Positions 7,530-16,180 of a stretch of DNA of 64,000 nucleotides are shown here, one piece after another. Position numbers and translations under genes: made by a program. Source of the stretch: Acidobacteriota bacterium (GTDB taxonomy: Bacteria; Acidobacteriota; Blastocatellia; Chloracidobacteriales; Chloracidobacteriaceae); assembly GCA_016208495.1 (NCBI GenBank), contig JACQXX010000104.1:22664-86663 (forward strand). The letters run 5' to 3'. Position 1 is the first letter of the stretch; each line of letters opens with the position of its first letter. The notes below the pieces were generated by a model, which saw nothing but the letters and a program-made list of their open reading frames with translations, did not search any database and was not told the DNA's origin.

Positions 7530-7613
7530 GGCCTGAAAGAAAGAAAAAGTCAGGATTTTCGGGAAAAGATAGGCAAACTTTGGGGACAACTCGGATGAAC
7601 TGTACCCAACAGA

Positions 7614-8150
7614 TCACAGAAACTTCGAGGCGCTTTTGAAGGTTGATCCAAGGAAGTCGCTCACGGAATGGGTCATCGCTCCGATCCACAAACCAGCCAC
7701 CGTCAATACCAGAATGCGTTTATCAAACGATTGAATCAGTTTCAGCATGCGGAACAATGATTCCTGCACCACTTTCACTCCCTGATCGGTGGTTGGAGGC
7801 ATTCCAAGTAACCAGATATTTTGGATAAACAGGGCGATAGCCAGAATGGCGGTCATCACGGCCAGGAAATAGAAGATTCGAAAGAACGTCGAAAATAAAA
7901 TTCCGTGCGACAGCCGCGACCGGTGACCACACATCCGCTGGTAAGGAATCCAGATCCAGCGAAAAATCCCCCACCGAAAATACTGGACGCTTCGCGTATC
8001 AAGGTCCGGCCCAAACATCAAGCCGCTAAATAACATCGTTCCGGTTCCAAGCAGCGTCAGTCCCGGATTTCGGGTCAACAGGAAAAAAGCCACCGCCGTG
8101 GGAATGGCCAAAATGTAGGTGATTAAATCGTGCGTTTTTCCAGAAGGCAT
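7614..8150 (-). CDS. DUF2227-type membrane protein
   Basis: 178-residue integral membrane protein with three to four hydrophobic segments (about residues 11-28, 30-48, 88-112, 145-165). The conserved start PSGKTHD, FGPDLDTRSVQYFRWG, the loop HRSRLSHG and the late MTHSVSDFLGS are typical of the DUF2227 putative metal-binding family: the paired His and Asp residues near both ends could form a metal site, much as in YdjM/LexA-type metal-dependent hydrolases of membranes. Substrate and role are not known. It follows the propeller gene in divergent spacing but shares no obvious operon partner. Confidence 0.75.
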   Translation of the reverse strand: MPSGKTHDLITYILAIPTAVAFFLLTRNPGLTLLGTGTMLFSGLMFGPDLDTRSVQYFRWGIFRWIWIPYQRMCGHRSRLSHGILFSTFFRIFYFLAVMTAILAIALFIQNIWLLGMPPTTDQGVKVVQESLFRMLKLIQSFDKRILVLTVAGLWIGAMTHSVSDFLGSTFKSASKFL

Positions 8151-8159
8151 AAGGAATTA

Positions 8160-8385
8160 TGAATTATGAATTATGAATTATGAGCCAGGAAATGAAATAG
8201 CATCATTCCATCATTTTGTCACCCTGTCATCATTTCGGGTTCAGGGTTCAGGGTTCAGGGTTCAGGGTTCAGGGTTCAGGGTTCAGGGTTCAGGGTTTTC
8301 AAATTTATGTCCCTTCGGTCCTTTTCGTCCTGTTTGTCTTTTGTGCCCCTGGTTGTCTTCCTAAACCCGGAACCCGGAACCCTCA
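8160..8385. repeat. GGGTTCA-arm inverted element with TTATGTCC core
   Basis: Begins with GAATTAT words (8156-8182). An array of about eight GGGTTCA words follows (8236-8295), then the core TTTTCAAATTTATGTCC with several TCCTTTT/GTC words (8296-8343), then inverted words GAACCCG (8362-8382). The arms can pair over the core. The right arm provides the last codons and stop of miaA. Confidence 0.85.
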
Positions 8386-9323
8386 AGATATGAAATCACC
8401 GCCTGTTGAATTTCAGGTTCGGCGCCAAAACCGTGAAACCAGATGGCACCTGGCTCGCGCCGCCACCAGGTTATCTGGCGTTTGGCATAGTGACGGGTAT
8501 CGGTTTTCATCTGTTCAATGGCTGACTCATAGGTGCGCTCTCCGCGTAGAAATTCAATTACCCGCCGGTATCCATGGGCACCAAAAGCTTTGGCATCGTG
8601 TGGTACACCGACCGCCAGCAGATTTTTGATTTCTGCCAGTAAGCCGCTTTGTTCCATCACATCCACCCGCCGATTGATTTTGTCATAGAGCACTTCACGT
8701 GGCGGATCGAGCACAATAATTCGCATTCGAGCCGCAAATTCAGGTGGTTCTGGGAGATTTGGCTGTTGCTCGGAAAGACGCTTCCCGTTTTGAAAGAAAA
8801 ATTCGAGTGCTCTGGTGACCCGCGACCAGTCGCGCGGTGCCAGCCGGCTGGCGGAAACCGGATCGAGCCGCCTTAACATCCGGTGCAGATGCTCTGGCCC
8901 GCGTCGAGTCAGAATGGATTTGAGACGCTCACGCAGGGTCAAGTCAGTGGCTGCTTCCTCGGAAAATAACCTTCCGCGCAACGCATTGAGGTAAAACCCG
9001 GTGCCGCCGACAAAGATTGGCAGTTGATGGCGAGCTTCGATTTCAGCCAGACACCTGGCGGCATCCACGGCATAGCGGCCTGCAGTGTAGTTTTCCGTCG
9101 GCTCAACAATATCAATGAGATGGTGCGGGATGCCCTGTTGTTCTTCGAGTGGGACTTTGGCTGTGGCGACATACAGCCCACGGTAGACCTGAACTGAATC
9201 CAGGTTGATGATTTCACCGCCAAAATGCCGGGCAATCGCAATTCCAAGGTCACTTTTCCCGGAACAGGTTGGCCCAACAATCACAGGAATGAGTTGATGT
9301 TGAGAAGGTTTAGTTGAATCCAT
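8361..9323 (-). CDS. miaA: tRNA dimethylallyltransferase
   Basis: Transfers a dimethylallyl group to N6 of A37 in tRNAs reading UNN codons. At 320 residues it has the usual length. The P-loop is VIVGPTCSGKSDLGI at 14-28; other family motifs are INLDSVQVYRGL (substrate contact), VGGTGFYLNAL (the GGTGxY element), and RRVIEFLRGE and RHYAKRQITWWRR near the C-terminus, where the Arg/Tyr-rich segment contacts tRNA. The final residues GSGFRV are read from GGGTTCA-type repeat words, so the natural C-terminus may be a few residues shorter in relatives. It is flanked on both sides by repeat elements and appears monocistronic. Confidence 0.93.
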   Translation of the reverse strand: MDSTKPSQHQLIPVIVGPTCSGKSDLGIAIARHFGGEIINLDSVQVYRGLYVATAKVPLEEQQGIPHHLIDIVEPTENYTAGRYAVDAARCLAEIEARHQLPIFVGGTGFYLNALRGRLFSEEAATDLTLRERLKSILTRRGPEHLHRMLRRLDPVSASRLAPRDWSRVTRALEFFFQNGKRLSEQQPNLPEPPEFAARMRIIVLDPPREVLYDKINRRVDVMEQSGLLAEIKNLLAVGVPHDAKAFGAHGYRRVIEFLRGERTYESAIEQMKTDTRHYAKRQITWWRREPGAIWFHGFGAEPEIQQAVISYLEGSGFRV

Positions 9324-9341
9324 GGTGGTGGAGCAAAGTAA

Positions 9342-9504
9342 GAGCGAGTAGTGAGTAGCGAGTAGTCAGAATAAGTAGCCAGCGGTCCGAGATGCTTTAC
9401 TATTCAGAAAGTTTCCTGAGTCATTTTAGAGGAGTCAAAAGGTTAAAACGGGATTTCAAACTGTGAAGGATTCACTACTCGCTACTTGCTACTCGCTACT
9501 CGCT
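9342..9504. repeat. GTAGCGAGTA-arm inverted element
   Basis: Left arm 9342-9369 (GAGCGAGTAGTGAGTAGCG words) and right arm 9470-9504 (CACTACTCGCTACTTGCTAC words) are inverted, about 100 bp apart. The core shows no coding sequence. Further copies of this word family lie at 23535-23726 and 41668-41919. It fills the gap between miaA and the divergent transporter gene. Confidence 0.85.
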
Positions 9505-9609
9505 TTTCCTTCGCTTCTTTTTGCGCGCAATTGAAAGTTCTTGTATGATGCCGCTCCCATCTCTCGCCAATTTGACTCCGAACTTTAGCGAAAAAGGAAC
9601 TGAAATCAA

Positions 9610-10365
9610 TTGGATAAATATTTTTTCTTCTTTGTCCTGGTCGGATTTGTCGCCCAGATGATTGATGGTGCCCTTGGAATGGGGTACGGCGTCATTTCGA
9701 CGATTTCCCTCCTTGGGTTTGGTGTTTCACCTGCCGCTGCCAGCGCAGGGGTTCACGCCGCCAAAATCTTCACGGGCGCGGCATCGGGCGTTGCTCATTT
9801 AAAAATGGGCAATGTGGACCGGGTTTTGTTGCGCCGATTGATGATTCCAGGCGCCATTGGTGGCATCATCGGAGCACTGGTTTTGACTCAAACGCCGGAA
9901 AAATACGTCAAGCCGTTTGTTTCCATTTATTTGGCTATCCTGGGAATTGTAATTTTCTACAAAGCATTTCACAAAGTAACCGAACGTGAAGTTACAACCC
10001 ACATCGCACCGCTGGCATTAACTGGCGGCTTTCTGGATTCGGCAGGTGGCGGATGGGGACCGATTGTCACATCAACCCTGATGGCACGCGGCCATAACCC
10101 ACGTGTCACCATCGGGTCGGTCAATCTGGCCGAGTTTTTTGTCTGTATCGCCCAATTGCTGGCGATTCTCATTTTTATGGGTCAGGGAGACTGGCATAAA
10201 GTCAGCGCCACGGTCTCGATTGTGGCCGGCTTGATCGTCGGCGGCGTGCTGGCGGCGCCGCTAGCGGCCTATGTGTGCCGACATATTCCAGCCCACGCCC
10301 TTCGAATTATGGTCGGGGCGCTGATTATCCTGCTCAGCGCCCGCACGATTTATCTTTCACTATAA
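9610..10365 (+). CDS. TauE/SafE-family membrane transporter
   Basis: 251-residue inner-membrane protein with seven to eight hydrophobic segments and the TauE/SafE (sulfite/organosulfonate exporter) repeat pattern: an N-terminal half with GFVAQMIDGALGMGYGV and a second half with GGFLDSAGGGWGPIV, the two glycine-rich re-entrant signatures of the family. Substrates in the family include sulfite, sulfoacetate and other small anions; none can be assigned here. The start is TTG at 9610 (an upstream AAAAAGGAACTGAAA provides a purine-rich ribosome site). lysS follows after 9 bp, so the two are probably co-transcribed, though without an obvious functional link. Confidence 0.85.
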   Translation: MDKYFFFFVLVGFVAQMIDGALGMGYGVISTISLLGFGVSPAAASAGVHAAKIFTGAASGVAHLKMGNVDRVLLRRLMIPGAIGGIIGALVLTQTPEKYVKPFVSIYLAILGIVIFYKAFHKVTEREVTTHIAPLALTGGFLDSAGGGWGPIVTSTLMARGHNPRVTIGSVNLAEFFVCIAQLLAILIFMGQGDWHKVSATVSIVAGLIVGGVLAAPLAAYVCRHIPAHALRIMVGALIILLSARTIYLSL

Positions 10366-10374
10366 CCACACCCT

Positions 10375-11889
10375 ATGAGTGAACACGAAAACGAACTGAT
10401 TGCCCAACGGCAAAAGAACTTAACCGAACTGGTCGAGCTTGGGATTGAAGCTTATCCGCACCGGTTTGACCGAACCCACACTGTTTCAGAAGCCGTGACT
10501 GAATTTGGCTCGCAAACGGCTGAAGAACTGGTTGCCGCACGTCCAATCGTAAAACTGGCCGGACGCATCCACGCCATCAATCGGATGGGAAAAGCCGCCT
10601 TTGTGCGCTTTACCGATGGGAAATCAATGATTCAGGCGTATTTGCGCCGCAATGAAATTGGTGAATCGCTGTGGGAACTCTTTCTCCGACTTGATCTTGG
10701 TGACGTGATTGGGGTCTCCGGATTTGTCTTTCGCACCAAAACCGGCGAACTCTCGGTTCACGCCGAAGACTTGAAATTCCTGGTCAAAGCGCTGACGCCG
10801 CCGCCTGACAAATTCCACGGCTTGCAAAACAAAGAGCTTCGCTACCGGCAACGGTATGCCGATTTGATCGCTAACCACGACGTGCGAACCGTGTTTGAAA
10901 AACGGGCACAGATTGTCCGTGAAACCCGCGCTTATTTTGACCAGCACGGATATATCGAAGTCGAAACACCGATGCTCAGTCCGCTGGCCACCGGGGCCGC
11001 CGCCCGGCCATTTGTCACCCATCACAACGCGCTCGACATCCCACTCTTTGCCCGGATTGCGCCGGAACTCTATCTCAAGCGATTAACCGTGGGCGGATTT
11101 GAAAAGGTGTATGAACTGAATCGGAACTTCCGGAACGAAGGACTTTCGATCAAGCACAACCCGGAATTCACCATGCTTGAGTTTTATCAGGCATATAGCA
11201 GTTATGAGGACCTGATCGAATTGACCGAAGAGTTGATTACCGGACTGGTTGAGAAAGTATGTGGAATACTGACAATTCCCTATGGTGACTACGAGTTGAA
11301 TTTCAGCCGCCCCTGGGCACGTTTCACGATGGCCGAAGCTATCCAACAGCATTTGCCAGAGACTGTTGCCGGGCACGCGCTCGATACACTCGATGACCTT
11401 ATCGAAGTCGCCAAAGCCGTTCACTGTGAACTCAAACTGGCAGAAGGCTATGGGAAATGCCTGGGGATTTTGTTTGAACACGTGGCCGAGCCGCATTTGA
11501 TCCAGCCGACCTTTATCACACGGTTCCCAACGGATCTGAGTCCGCTCTCCAAGCAATCACCTGACAACAAAGAGTTTGTGGATCGCTTTGAACTCTTTAT
11601 TGCCCGGATGGAATGCGCCAATGGCTTTTCGGAACTCAATGACCCGGCTGAACAACGGCGGCGGTTTGAAGATCAGGTCAAAGCTCGCGAACGTGGCGAT
11701 GACGAGGCCATGGTGCTTGATGAAGATTACATCCGGGCGCTGAGCTACGGTCTGCCTCCAACGGCGGGCGAAGGCATTGGAATTGACCGAATCGTGATGA
11801 TTTTGACCAATCAACGATCAATTCGGGACGTCATCCTCTTTCCACATATGCGACCCGAAGCCAAACATCTGCATGAAGATAGCGAATAA
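10375..11889 (+). CDS. lysS: Lysyl-tRNA synthetase, class II
   Basis: 504 residues, the standard length. The N-terminal OB-fold anticodon-binding domain covers about residues 50-160 ([21 protein letters not shown]). The class II catalytic core follows: motif 1 around [17 protein letters not shown], motif 2 [15 protein letters not shown], and motif 3 [13 protein letters not shown] near residue 465. [13 protein letters not shown] before motif 1 is typical of LysRS. It charges tRNA-Lys in the cytoplasm. It directly follows the TauE-type transporter gene. The stop is immediately followed by a GAATGAA-type repeat. Confidence 0.96.
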   Translation: MSEHENELIAQRQKNLTELVELGIEAYPHRFDRTHTVSEAVTEFGSQTAEELVAARPIVKLAGRIHAINRMGKAAFVRFTDGKSMIQAYLRRNEIGESLWELFLRLDLGDVIGVSGFVFRTKTGELSVHAEDLKFLVKALTPPPDKFHGLQNKELRYRQRYADLIANHDVRTVFEKRAQIVRETRAYFDQHGYIEVETPMLSPLATGAAARPFVTHHNALDIPLFARIAPELYLKRLTVGGFEKVYELNRNFRNEGLSIKHNPEFTMLEFYQAYSSYEDLIELTEELITGLVEKVCGILTIPYGDYELNFSRPWARFTMAEAIQQHLPETVAGHALDTLDDLIEVAKAVHCELKLAEGYGKCLGILFEHVAEPHLIQPTFITRFPTDLSPLSKQSPDNKEFVDRFELFIARMECANGFSELNDPAEQRRRFEDQVKARERGDDEAMVLDEDYIRALSYGLPPTAGEGIGIDRIVMILTNQRSIRDVILFPHMRPEAKHLHEDSE

Positions 11890-12250
11890 AGAATGAAGAA
11901 TTGAGAATGAAGAATGAAGAAACCAAAGAGTGATTAGTACCTGATGCTTAGGGAGCGTTAAAAAACAACTTCCCGGTTTTCATTTGGGTCGCAGCCATTT
12001 TCTTTTGAGTTCGGTGGCACTTTCCCTGACAAAAGCTCAGACCCCATTGAAGTCTTTGGATTTCTTTTTCGTGTTTTTCGTGTATTTCGTGGTTTCCTGT
12101 TCTGAAATTGGATCTCTCCGGGTGACTTTCGAGAAAAACGGGAAGTTGTATTTTTACAGTCTCTTAGTGCTTGGGGATCAATACCTACCAGGAACCAAGG
12201 ACCAAAAATTTCTTCATTCTCAATTCTTCATTCTCAATTCTTCATTCTTA
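11886..12250. repeat. GAATGAA-arm inverted element
   Basis: GAATGAAGAATTGAGAATG words at 11888-11922 are mirrored by CATTCTCAATTCTTCATTC words at 12212-12247, enclosing the MITE-like element (11949-12166) and an inverted CTTGGGG/TATTGATTCC copy (12166-12200: TGGTAGGTATTGATCCCCAAG on the minus strand). The gap thus holds three nested or adjacent repeats and no gene. The right arm reaches the stop codon of the UbiA gene. Confidence 0.8.
11949..12166. mobile_element. Candidate MITE with about 30-bp terminal inverted repeats
   Basis: TAGGGAGCGTTAAAAAACAA followed by CTTCCCGGTTTTC at the left end (11949-11981) is matched inverted at 12130-12166 (GAGAAAAACGGGAAGTTGTA then TTTTTACAGTCTCTTA), with about 24 of 30 bases pairing. 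TGCT occurs just outside both ends and may be a target duplication. The interior has no reading frame of note. No transposase with such ends is in the window. Confidence 0.55.
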
Positions 12251-13120
12251 CCGGTAGATCAGTACATCACTGGCTATGGTGACGAACAAAATCACGCTCA
12301 CCATGGCGTTGGTTGTAAAAAAGGCAGCGTTCATCCGCGAGAGGTCGGTTGGTTTGACCAGATTGTGCTGGTAGATCAACAAACAGGCCGTCAGGACGAG
12401 GCCGATCACGCCCAACCAGTGCAAATGAGCCAGCAAAAATACAGAAATTAAGACACCAAACATTGCGGTATGCAGGATCCGGGCAAACAGTAAGGCACCA
12501 GCCACTCCAAGCCGTTTGGGAATTGAAAACAGTGCTGGATGCTCGCGGTCAAATTCATAATCCTGGCAGGCATACATCACATCAAATCCAGCCGTCCAGA
12601 GCAGCACCGCCAGCGAAAGCAGGACCGGCAACACATCAAAATGGCCGGTAACGGCAATCCAGGCGCCGGTTGGAGCAATTGAAAGCCCCCATCCTAAAAC
12701 CAAATGGGACAACGAAGTAAACCGCTTCGTGTAGGAATAAACCAGCACTGACCCCAATGCCACTGGTGAGAGCAACAAGGTCAGGCGATTGAGCGAAGCG
12801 GCAGCCAGAAAAAAAACCAGGGATGCCACCACCGTAAACAACAGCACAAAATTTGGAGTCACCAACCCTGCCGGAAGCGCCCGCATGGCAGTTCGCGGAT
12901 TGTCAGCATCAAATTTCTGGTCCACGAACCGATTGAATGCCATTGCCGCACTTCGGGCGCCAACCATAGCAACGGTAATCCAGAAAATTTTGTTGAACGA
13001 AGGAACACCATGTGCCGCCAGAAATGCCCCCAAAAAGGCAAACGGCAAGGCAAACAGGGTGTGTTCGATCTTGATCATCTCGCAGGTAATCTTCAGATTA
13101 CGCCAGAGCACAGCAACCAT
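12248..13120 (-). CDS. UbiA-family prenyltransferase
   Basis: 290-residue polytopic membrane protein with eight to nine hydrophobic segments. It has the two Asp-rich motifs of UbiA enzymes that bind prenyl diphosphate through Mg2+: [15 protein letters not shown] near residue 65-80 and [12 protein letters not shown] near 185-197. Members attach polyprenyl chains to aromatic acids for quinone synthesis. Sequence style ([13 protein letters not shown] at the start, RALPAG after the first motif) fits the 4-hydroxybenzoate/MqnP type, so it may serve menaquinone synthesis by the futalosine route or ubiquinone synthesis. No other quinone gene is near, so the substrate is unresolved. The stop lies next to a GAATGAA repeat arm. 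Confidence 0.85.
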   Translation of the reverse strand: MVAVLWRNLKITCEMIKIEHTLFALPFAFLGAFLAAHGVPSFNKIFWITVAMVGARSAAMAFNRFVDQKFDADNPRTAMRALPAGLVTPNFVLLFTVVASLVFFLAAASLNRLTLLLSPVALGSVLVYSYTKRFTSLSHLVLGWGLSIAPTGAWIAVTGHFDVLPVLLSLAVLLWTAGFDVMYACQDYEFDREHPALFSIPKRLGVAGALLFARILHTAMFGVLISVFLLAHLHWLGVIGLVLTACLLIYQHNLVKPTDLSRMNAAFFTTNAMVSVILFVTIASDVLIYR

Positions 13121-13130
13121 AAAAAATCCT

Positions 13131-13163
13131 CGGGGTTCAGGGTTCAGGGTTCAGGGTTTACAG
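13131..13163. repeat. GGGTTCA-word repeat
   Basis: Three to four GGGTTCAGGGTTCAGGG words, without a clear inverted partner; the following sequence (CTTTCGAACC) only weakly resembles the usual core. It lies directly upstream of the UbiA gene on the minus strand. Confidence 0.7.
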
Positions 13164-13227
13164 AATTCTTTCGAACCTAAAAACAGATCACTAAAACAGA
13201 AGAAGAATGTAAAGTAATTTAGAGAAA

Positions 13228-13280
13228 TACACTTAGTGGACTACTGACTACTGACTACTGACTACTGACTACTGACTGGT
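13228..13280. repeat. CTACTGA tandem-word repeat
   Basis: Six near-perfect ACTACTG words (about 13237-13277) just upstream of the methyltransferase gene. No inverted partner is seen nearby, so this may be a single-arm copy of the same kind of element. Confidence 0.7.
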
Positions 13281-13315
13281 ATCACTAAATTGATCGGAAC
13301 ATCTATTCTTTCAAA

Positions 13316-14167
13316 ATGCAGAAGAAATCGGCAATAGCAAACACCATCACAACCACCAGTTCCAACAAAGAGTTTGACTTTAAACAGGAAGCCATCAAGC
13401 AATGGACCCACGATCCATGCGGGCTGCTTGGGGCCAAAGGCTTTGAGATTGGGACCGGTGAATTTTATGAACGGGTTGACCACAATCGCTATGTTGAATA
13501 TGCCCCGTGGATGAAATCAGTGATGCCGTTTGCTGACTTCCAGGGCCGAAAGGTCCTTGAAATCGGATTTGGGATGGGAACGGACCTGTTTCAATTTGCC
13601 AGGGGTGGTGCCGAGGTTTACGGCGTGGACCTCTCTCCAGAACATCTGCGAATTGCGAGCGAACGTTTTGCGTTTTTTGGACTTCCAGCCAATTTGCAAC
13701 TGGCGGATGCCGAAAATCTTCCGTTTCCAGATGCTTCATTTGACGCAGTGTACTCATTTGGTGTCATCCACCACATTCCCAACATTGAGCAGGCGGTGCG
13801 TGAAATTTATCGGGTGCTGCGGCCTGGAGGACAGGCCATCATTTCGGTCTATCACAAAAACTCAGCTTTTTATTATTTCTGCGTCTTAGGCGGCTATCTG
13901 GTGCATTTTCGATTTCTGAACGAATCGTTTCAGGCAAACCTCTCGCGCATCGAATACCGCGAACACAGCGATGCTTGCCCGCTGGTCAAACTTCTCTCCA
14001 GAAACGAGTTGCGGAATTTGTTCAGTCAATTCCCCGAAGTCGGTATTGAATGCCATCATCTGGCCGCCACTCATTTTGGGTCATTGCAACGGCTGGTCCC
14101 GGAAAGCCTGGTGCGACGTGTTGAAAACAAACTTGGCTGGTATCTGGTGGCGAAGGCGACCCGGTAG
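13316..14167 (+). CDS. SAM-dependent methyltransferase (class I)
   Basis: 283-residue methyltransferase with a Rossmann-type SAM-binding core of the Methyltransf_11 kind. Motif I is VLEIGFGMGTDLFQFARGG near residue 78-96, the acidic residue after beta-2 is in VYGVDLSPEHL, motif II/III DAENLPFPDASFDAVYS near 130-146, and the post-motif IHHIPNIEQAVREIYRVLRPGG. Residues before about 60 include WTHDPCGLLG, and the C-terminal ~90 residues form a variable cap likely to choose the substrate. The small-molecule or lipid substrate cannot be named. It is flanked by repeat words upstream, and a convergent propeller gene downstream. Confidence 0.85.
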   Translation: MQKKSAIANTITTTSSNKEFDFKQEAIKQWTHDPCGLLGAKGFEIGTGEFYERVDHNRYVEYAPWMKSVMPFADFQGRKVLEIGFGMGTDLFQFARGGAEVYGVDLSPEHLRIASERFAFFGLPANLQLADAENLPFPDASFDAVYSFGVIHHIPNIEQAVREIYRVLRPGGQAIISVYHKNSAFYYFCVLGGYLVHFRFLNESFQANLSRIEYREHSDACPLVKLLSRNELRNLFSQFPEVGIECHHLAATHFGSLQRLVPESLVRRVENKLGWYLVAKATR

Positions 14168-14198
14168 AACGAGACGGGGCGGACACGTTGGTTCGCCC

Positions 14199-15443
14199 CT
14201 ACTTCTTTTCTTCTTCAGGTAACAGGAGTCGTGCCGCCAGCGTTCCACGTTCGCTGGGAATGACCAGCACCTCTCCGGTGATCTGAATACCTGCCAGAAT
14301 GTGGTTTTCATTCAAAAACAGGCGGGCCGTCACATCGCCGCTTTTGGGTTCCAGCAGGGTTACTTCGTTGCTATCAAAGGCCGCAATGGCAACGATATCT
14401 TCTCCCAATGCAATTGGTTCAAAGATTAACCTTCCATCCATCAACTGCCGCCAGGTCATTGATCCATTTTTGGTCTGCAATGAATACAGGTAGTTATCAA
14501 ATGACGGCACAAGCAACTGGTTGCCTTTGACCAGCGGCGCCGCCAGCACCGACGCCCCCGCCCGACGTTCCCAAATCAGAGTGCCTGTCGTTCGCAGCAC
14601 CGCCCGAACCCGCCCATCGGCGGAACCGAAATACACCTGACGTTCATCACACGCCGGTTTGCCGATTTTTCCTTTTCCTTGAAATTTCCAGAGTTGTTCA
14701 CCGGTTTCGAGTTTTAAGGCATAGAGCGTATTGTCATCGCCACCCAACAAAAGCTGGTCATGATCAATCAGAAACCGTCCTTGAGCGGCAAACTCCCATT
14801 TGGAACTACCATCCGTCCGTTGAAGAGCGTGAAGCTTTCCATCGCTCATCGTTGTGTAGAGCGTGTCCCCAGCTTCAATCAAGGCAGATCGAAACGTATG
14901 CGGAAAGGTTTTGGTCCAGCGCGTTAACCCGGTGGTCGTATCAAGCGCCCGGAGCACGCCTTCCTTTCCAGTTTCAGTCTGGCGTTCGGTCGCGATATAA
15001 AGCTCTGATTTTCCGGCACTTAACGGTGCCGTAAATTCCCCGCCCTGCGGTGTTTCCCACAGCAAACTGCCATTTTCCAAACTGAGCGCCACCACGCGCC
15101 CGCCCTGGAGCGGCATACACACCAGCCGATTGACTACCAGAACTGGCAGCCGGGTGACATCAGGTGAGAAGTATTCCCAGGCTTTGGACAGTTCACGGAC
15201 CTCAACATCATCCCGGTTGATCAACAGATTCTGGGTGCGGCGCGAACGAGCAAACTGCTCATCGGTTTCACGGTCTTTATTGCGTCCACGGCCTTTTCCT
15301 TGTTTTTGGGCTTCAACCGATACAGCCGCCGCCAACGTCAGGAGGAACACACATACCAGCACCAGGAAACGGAGCGAAAGACCGGAAGACAAGGAGACAA
15401 GGGGACAAGGGGAAGAAAGAAGGGGTTCGGGGTTGTGATTCAT
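14199..15443 (-). CDS. PQQ/BamB-like beta-propeller lipobox-less exported protein
   Basis: 414 residues: a signal/anchor segment LRFLVLVCVFLLTLAAAVS followed by a basic linker (QGKGRGRNKDRE) and a seven- to eight-bladed PQQ-type propeller with repeated W-motifs such as NGSLLWETPQGG, TGLTRWTKTF, TGEQLWKFQGKG and GTLIWERRAG. The fold is that of BamB and quinoprotein-like proteins; cofactor ligands are not evident, so a scaffold or outer-membrane assembly role is more likely than catalysis. The first ~17 codons are read from an ACAAGGGG tandem-word repeat (about 15385-15415), so the native start may be the TTG at 15392. It is convergent with the methyltransferase gene. Confidence 0.8.
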   Translation of the reverse strand: MNHNPEPLLSSPCPLVSLSSGLSLRFLVLVCVFLLTLAAAVSVEAQKQGKGRGRNKDRETDEQFARSRRTQNLLINRDDVEVRELSKAWEYFSPDVTRLPVLVVNRLVCMPLQGGRVVALSLENGSLLWETPQGGEFTAPLSAGKSELYIATERQTETGKEGVLRALDTTTGLTRWTKTFPHTFRSALIEAGDTLYTTMSDGKLHALQRTDGSSKWEFAAQGRFLIDHDQLLLGGDDNTLYALKLETGEQLWKFQGKGKIGKPACDERQVYFGSADGRVRAVLRTTGTLIWERRAGASVLAAPLVKGNQLLVPSFDNYLYSLQTKNGSMTWRQLMDGRLIFEPIALGEDIVAIAAFDSNEVTLLEPKSGDVTARLFLNENHILAGIQITGEVLVIPSERGTLAARLLLPEEEKK

Positions 15444-15535
15444 TCCAATTAGGTGATTTTAAACGCCAGTGTGAGAGCAGTCGGAAAACCCTGGCTCTGC
15501 TTTGGTTTTGAGATAGGGACTTCAAGGCAATGCGG

Positions 15536-15835
15536 TTACTGAATGCTTCCAAAAAGAGTTGGAATATCCCGCATCCCGTGCACTATGCGGACAATTTCAA
15601 TGCCATTGTCAATCGCACGATAGAAAATCAGGTAATTTCCTACTGGGAACCGACGCAATCCAGGGGCAAGCTCCTGACAGGATTGCCCAATGTTTGCATT
15701 AGCTGCCAGCATATCGAATTTCTCGGTGAGGGTGTCAATCAGCCCGTCTGCGGCGACAAGATTGCTACTTGCAATAAACAACCAGATCTCATCGAGGTCC
15801 GCAAGGGCAAGCGGTTTCAGAGTGATGGTTGCCAT
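15536..15835 (-). CDS. RelE/ParE-family toxin
   Basis: 99-residue toxin of a type II toxin-antitoxin pair. ParE features: N-terminal LKPLALADLDEIWLFIA, a helical hairpin, GLRRFPVGNYLIFYRAIDNG (central beta-strands with the conserved Arg/Tyr) and IEIVRIVHGMRDIP at the C-terminus. ParE toxins poison DNA gyrase, RelE toxins cut mRNA on the ribosome; the absence of the RelE catalytic residues favours ParE, as inference. The gene starts 2 bp after the antitoxin stop, in the usual antitoxin-first order. Whether it still inhibits growth cannot be told from sequence. Confidence 0.9.
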   Translation of the reverse strand: MATITLKPLALADLDEIWLFIASSNLVAADGLIDTLTEKFDMLAANANIGQSCQELAPGLRRFPVGNYLIFYRAIDNGIEIVRIVHGMRDIPTLFGSIQ

Positions 15836-15837
15836 CC

Positions 15838-16101
15838 TTATGATACCTTGCCTTCTGGTTGAGCCAGCCGTTCGCGACCTCGCCGCTTGATGTCTTCAGC
15901 GTCAAATGGTACGGATGGTCCGCTCTCCAGTCCTTTTTGAATCTCGCGGCGGAGTTCCTCCATCCGCATTTCGCGCAGGCGGTCCTGTTCTTCCAGAAGC
16001 CGCAAGGCTTCGCGCATCACTTCGCTGGCGGAATTGTACAGGCCAGACTCCACTTTGCGTTTAACCAACTCTTCAAGTTGTGGTGTCAAAGAGATGTTCA
16101 T
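15838..16101 (-). CDS. ParD-like ribbon-helix-helix antitoxin
   Basis: 87-residue antitoxin. The N-terminal MNISLTPQLEELVKRKVESG plus YNSASEVMREALRLLEEQD is the ribbon-helix-helix DNA-binding and dimerisation domain of ParD/CopG proteins; the charged C-terminal half (REMRMEELRREIQKGLESG) would fold on the toxin. The pair with the downstream ParE-type gene is expected to repress its own promoter in the AT-rich stretch above 16102. Immediately upstream begins a long inverted repeat (16181-16581). Confidence 0.92.
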   Translation of the reverse strand: MNISLTPQLEELVKRKVESGLYNSASEVMREALRLLEEQDRLREMRMEELRREIQKGLESGPSVPFDAEDIKRRGRERLAQPEGKVS

Positions 16102-16180
16102 AACGTCCTCAAAATACGTTCCTTGATTTGTGTGTTGTTCGTGAAAGAGGTTTTACACTAACACAAAATAACAAAGATTG

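Noticed and set aside
8173..8364. Short frames reading [18 protein letters not shown] through the GGGTTCA arrays
   Set aside because: The repeated peptide is just the translation of tandem words; the same occurs at every copy in whatever frame is open.
12053..12103. TTTTTCGTG/TATTTCGTGG stretch as a coding remnant
   Set aside because: It is low-complexity, lies within the candidate MITE and carries no conserved peptide in any frame.
12859..13053. Short frame within the UbiA gene
   Set aside because: Shadow of the prenyltransferase; the UbiA frame explains the sequence completely.
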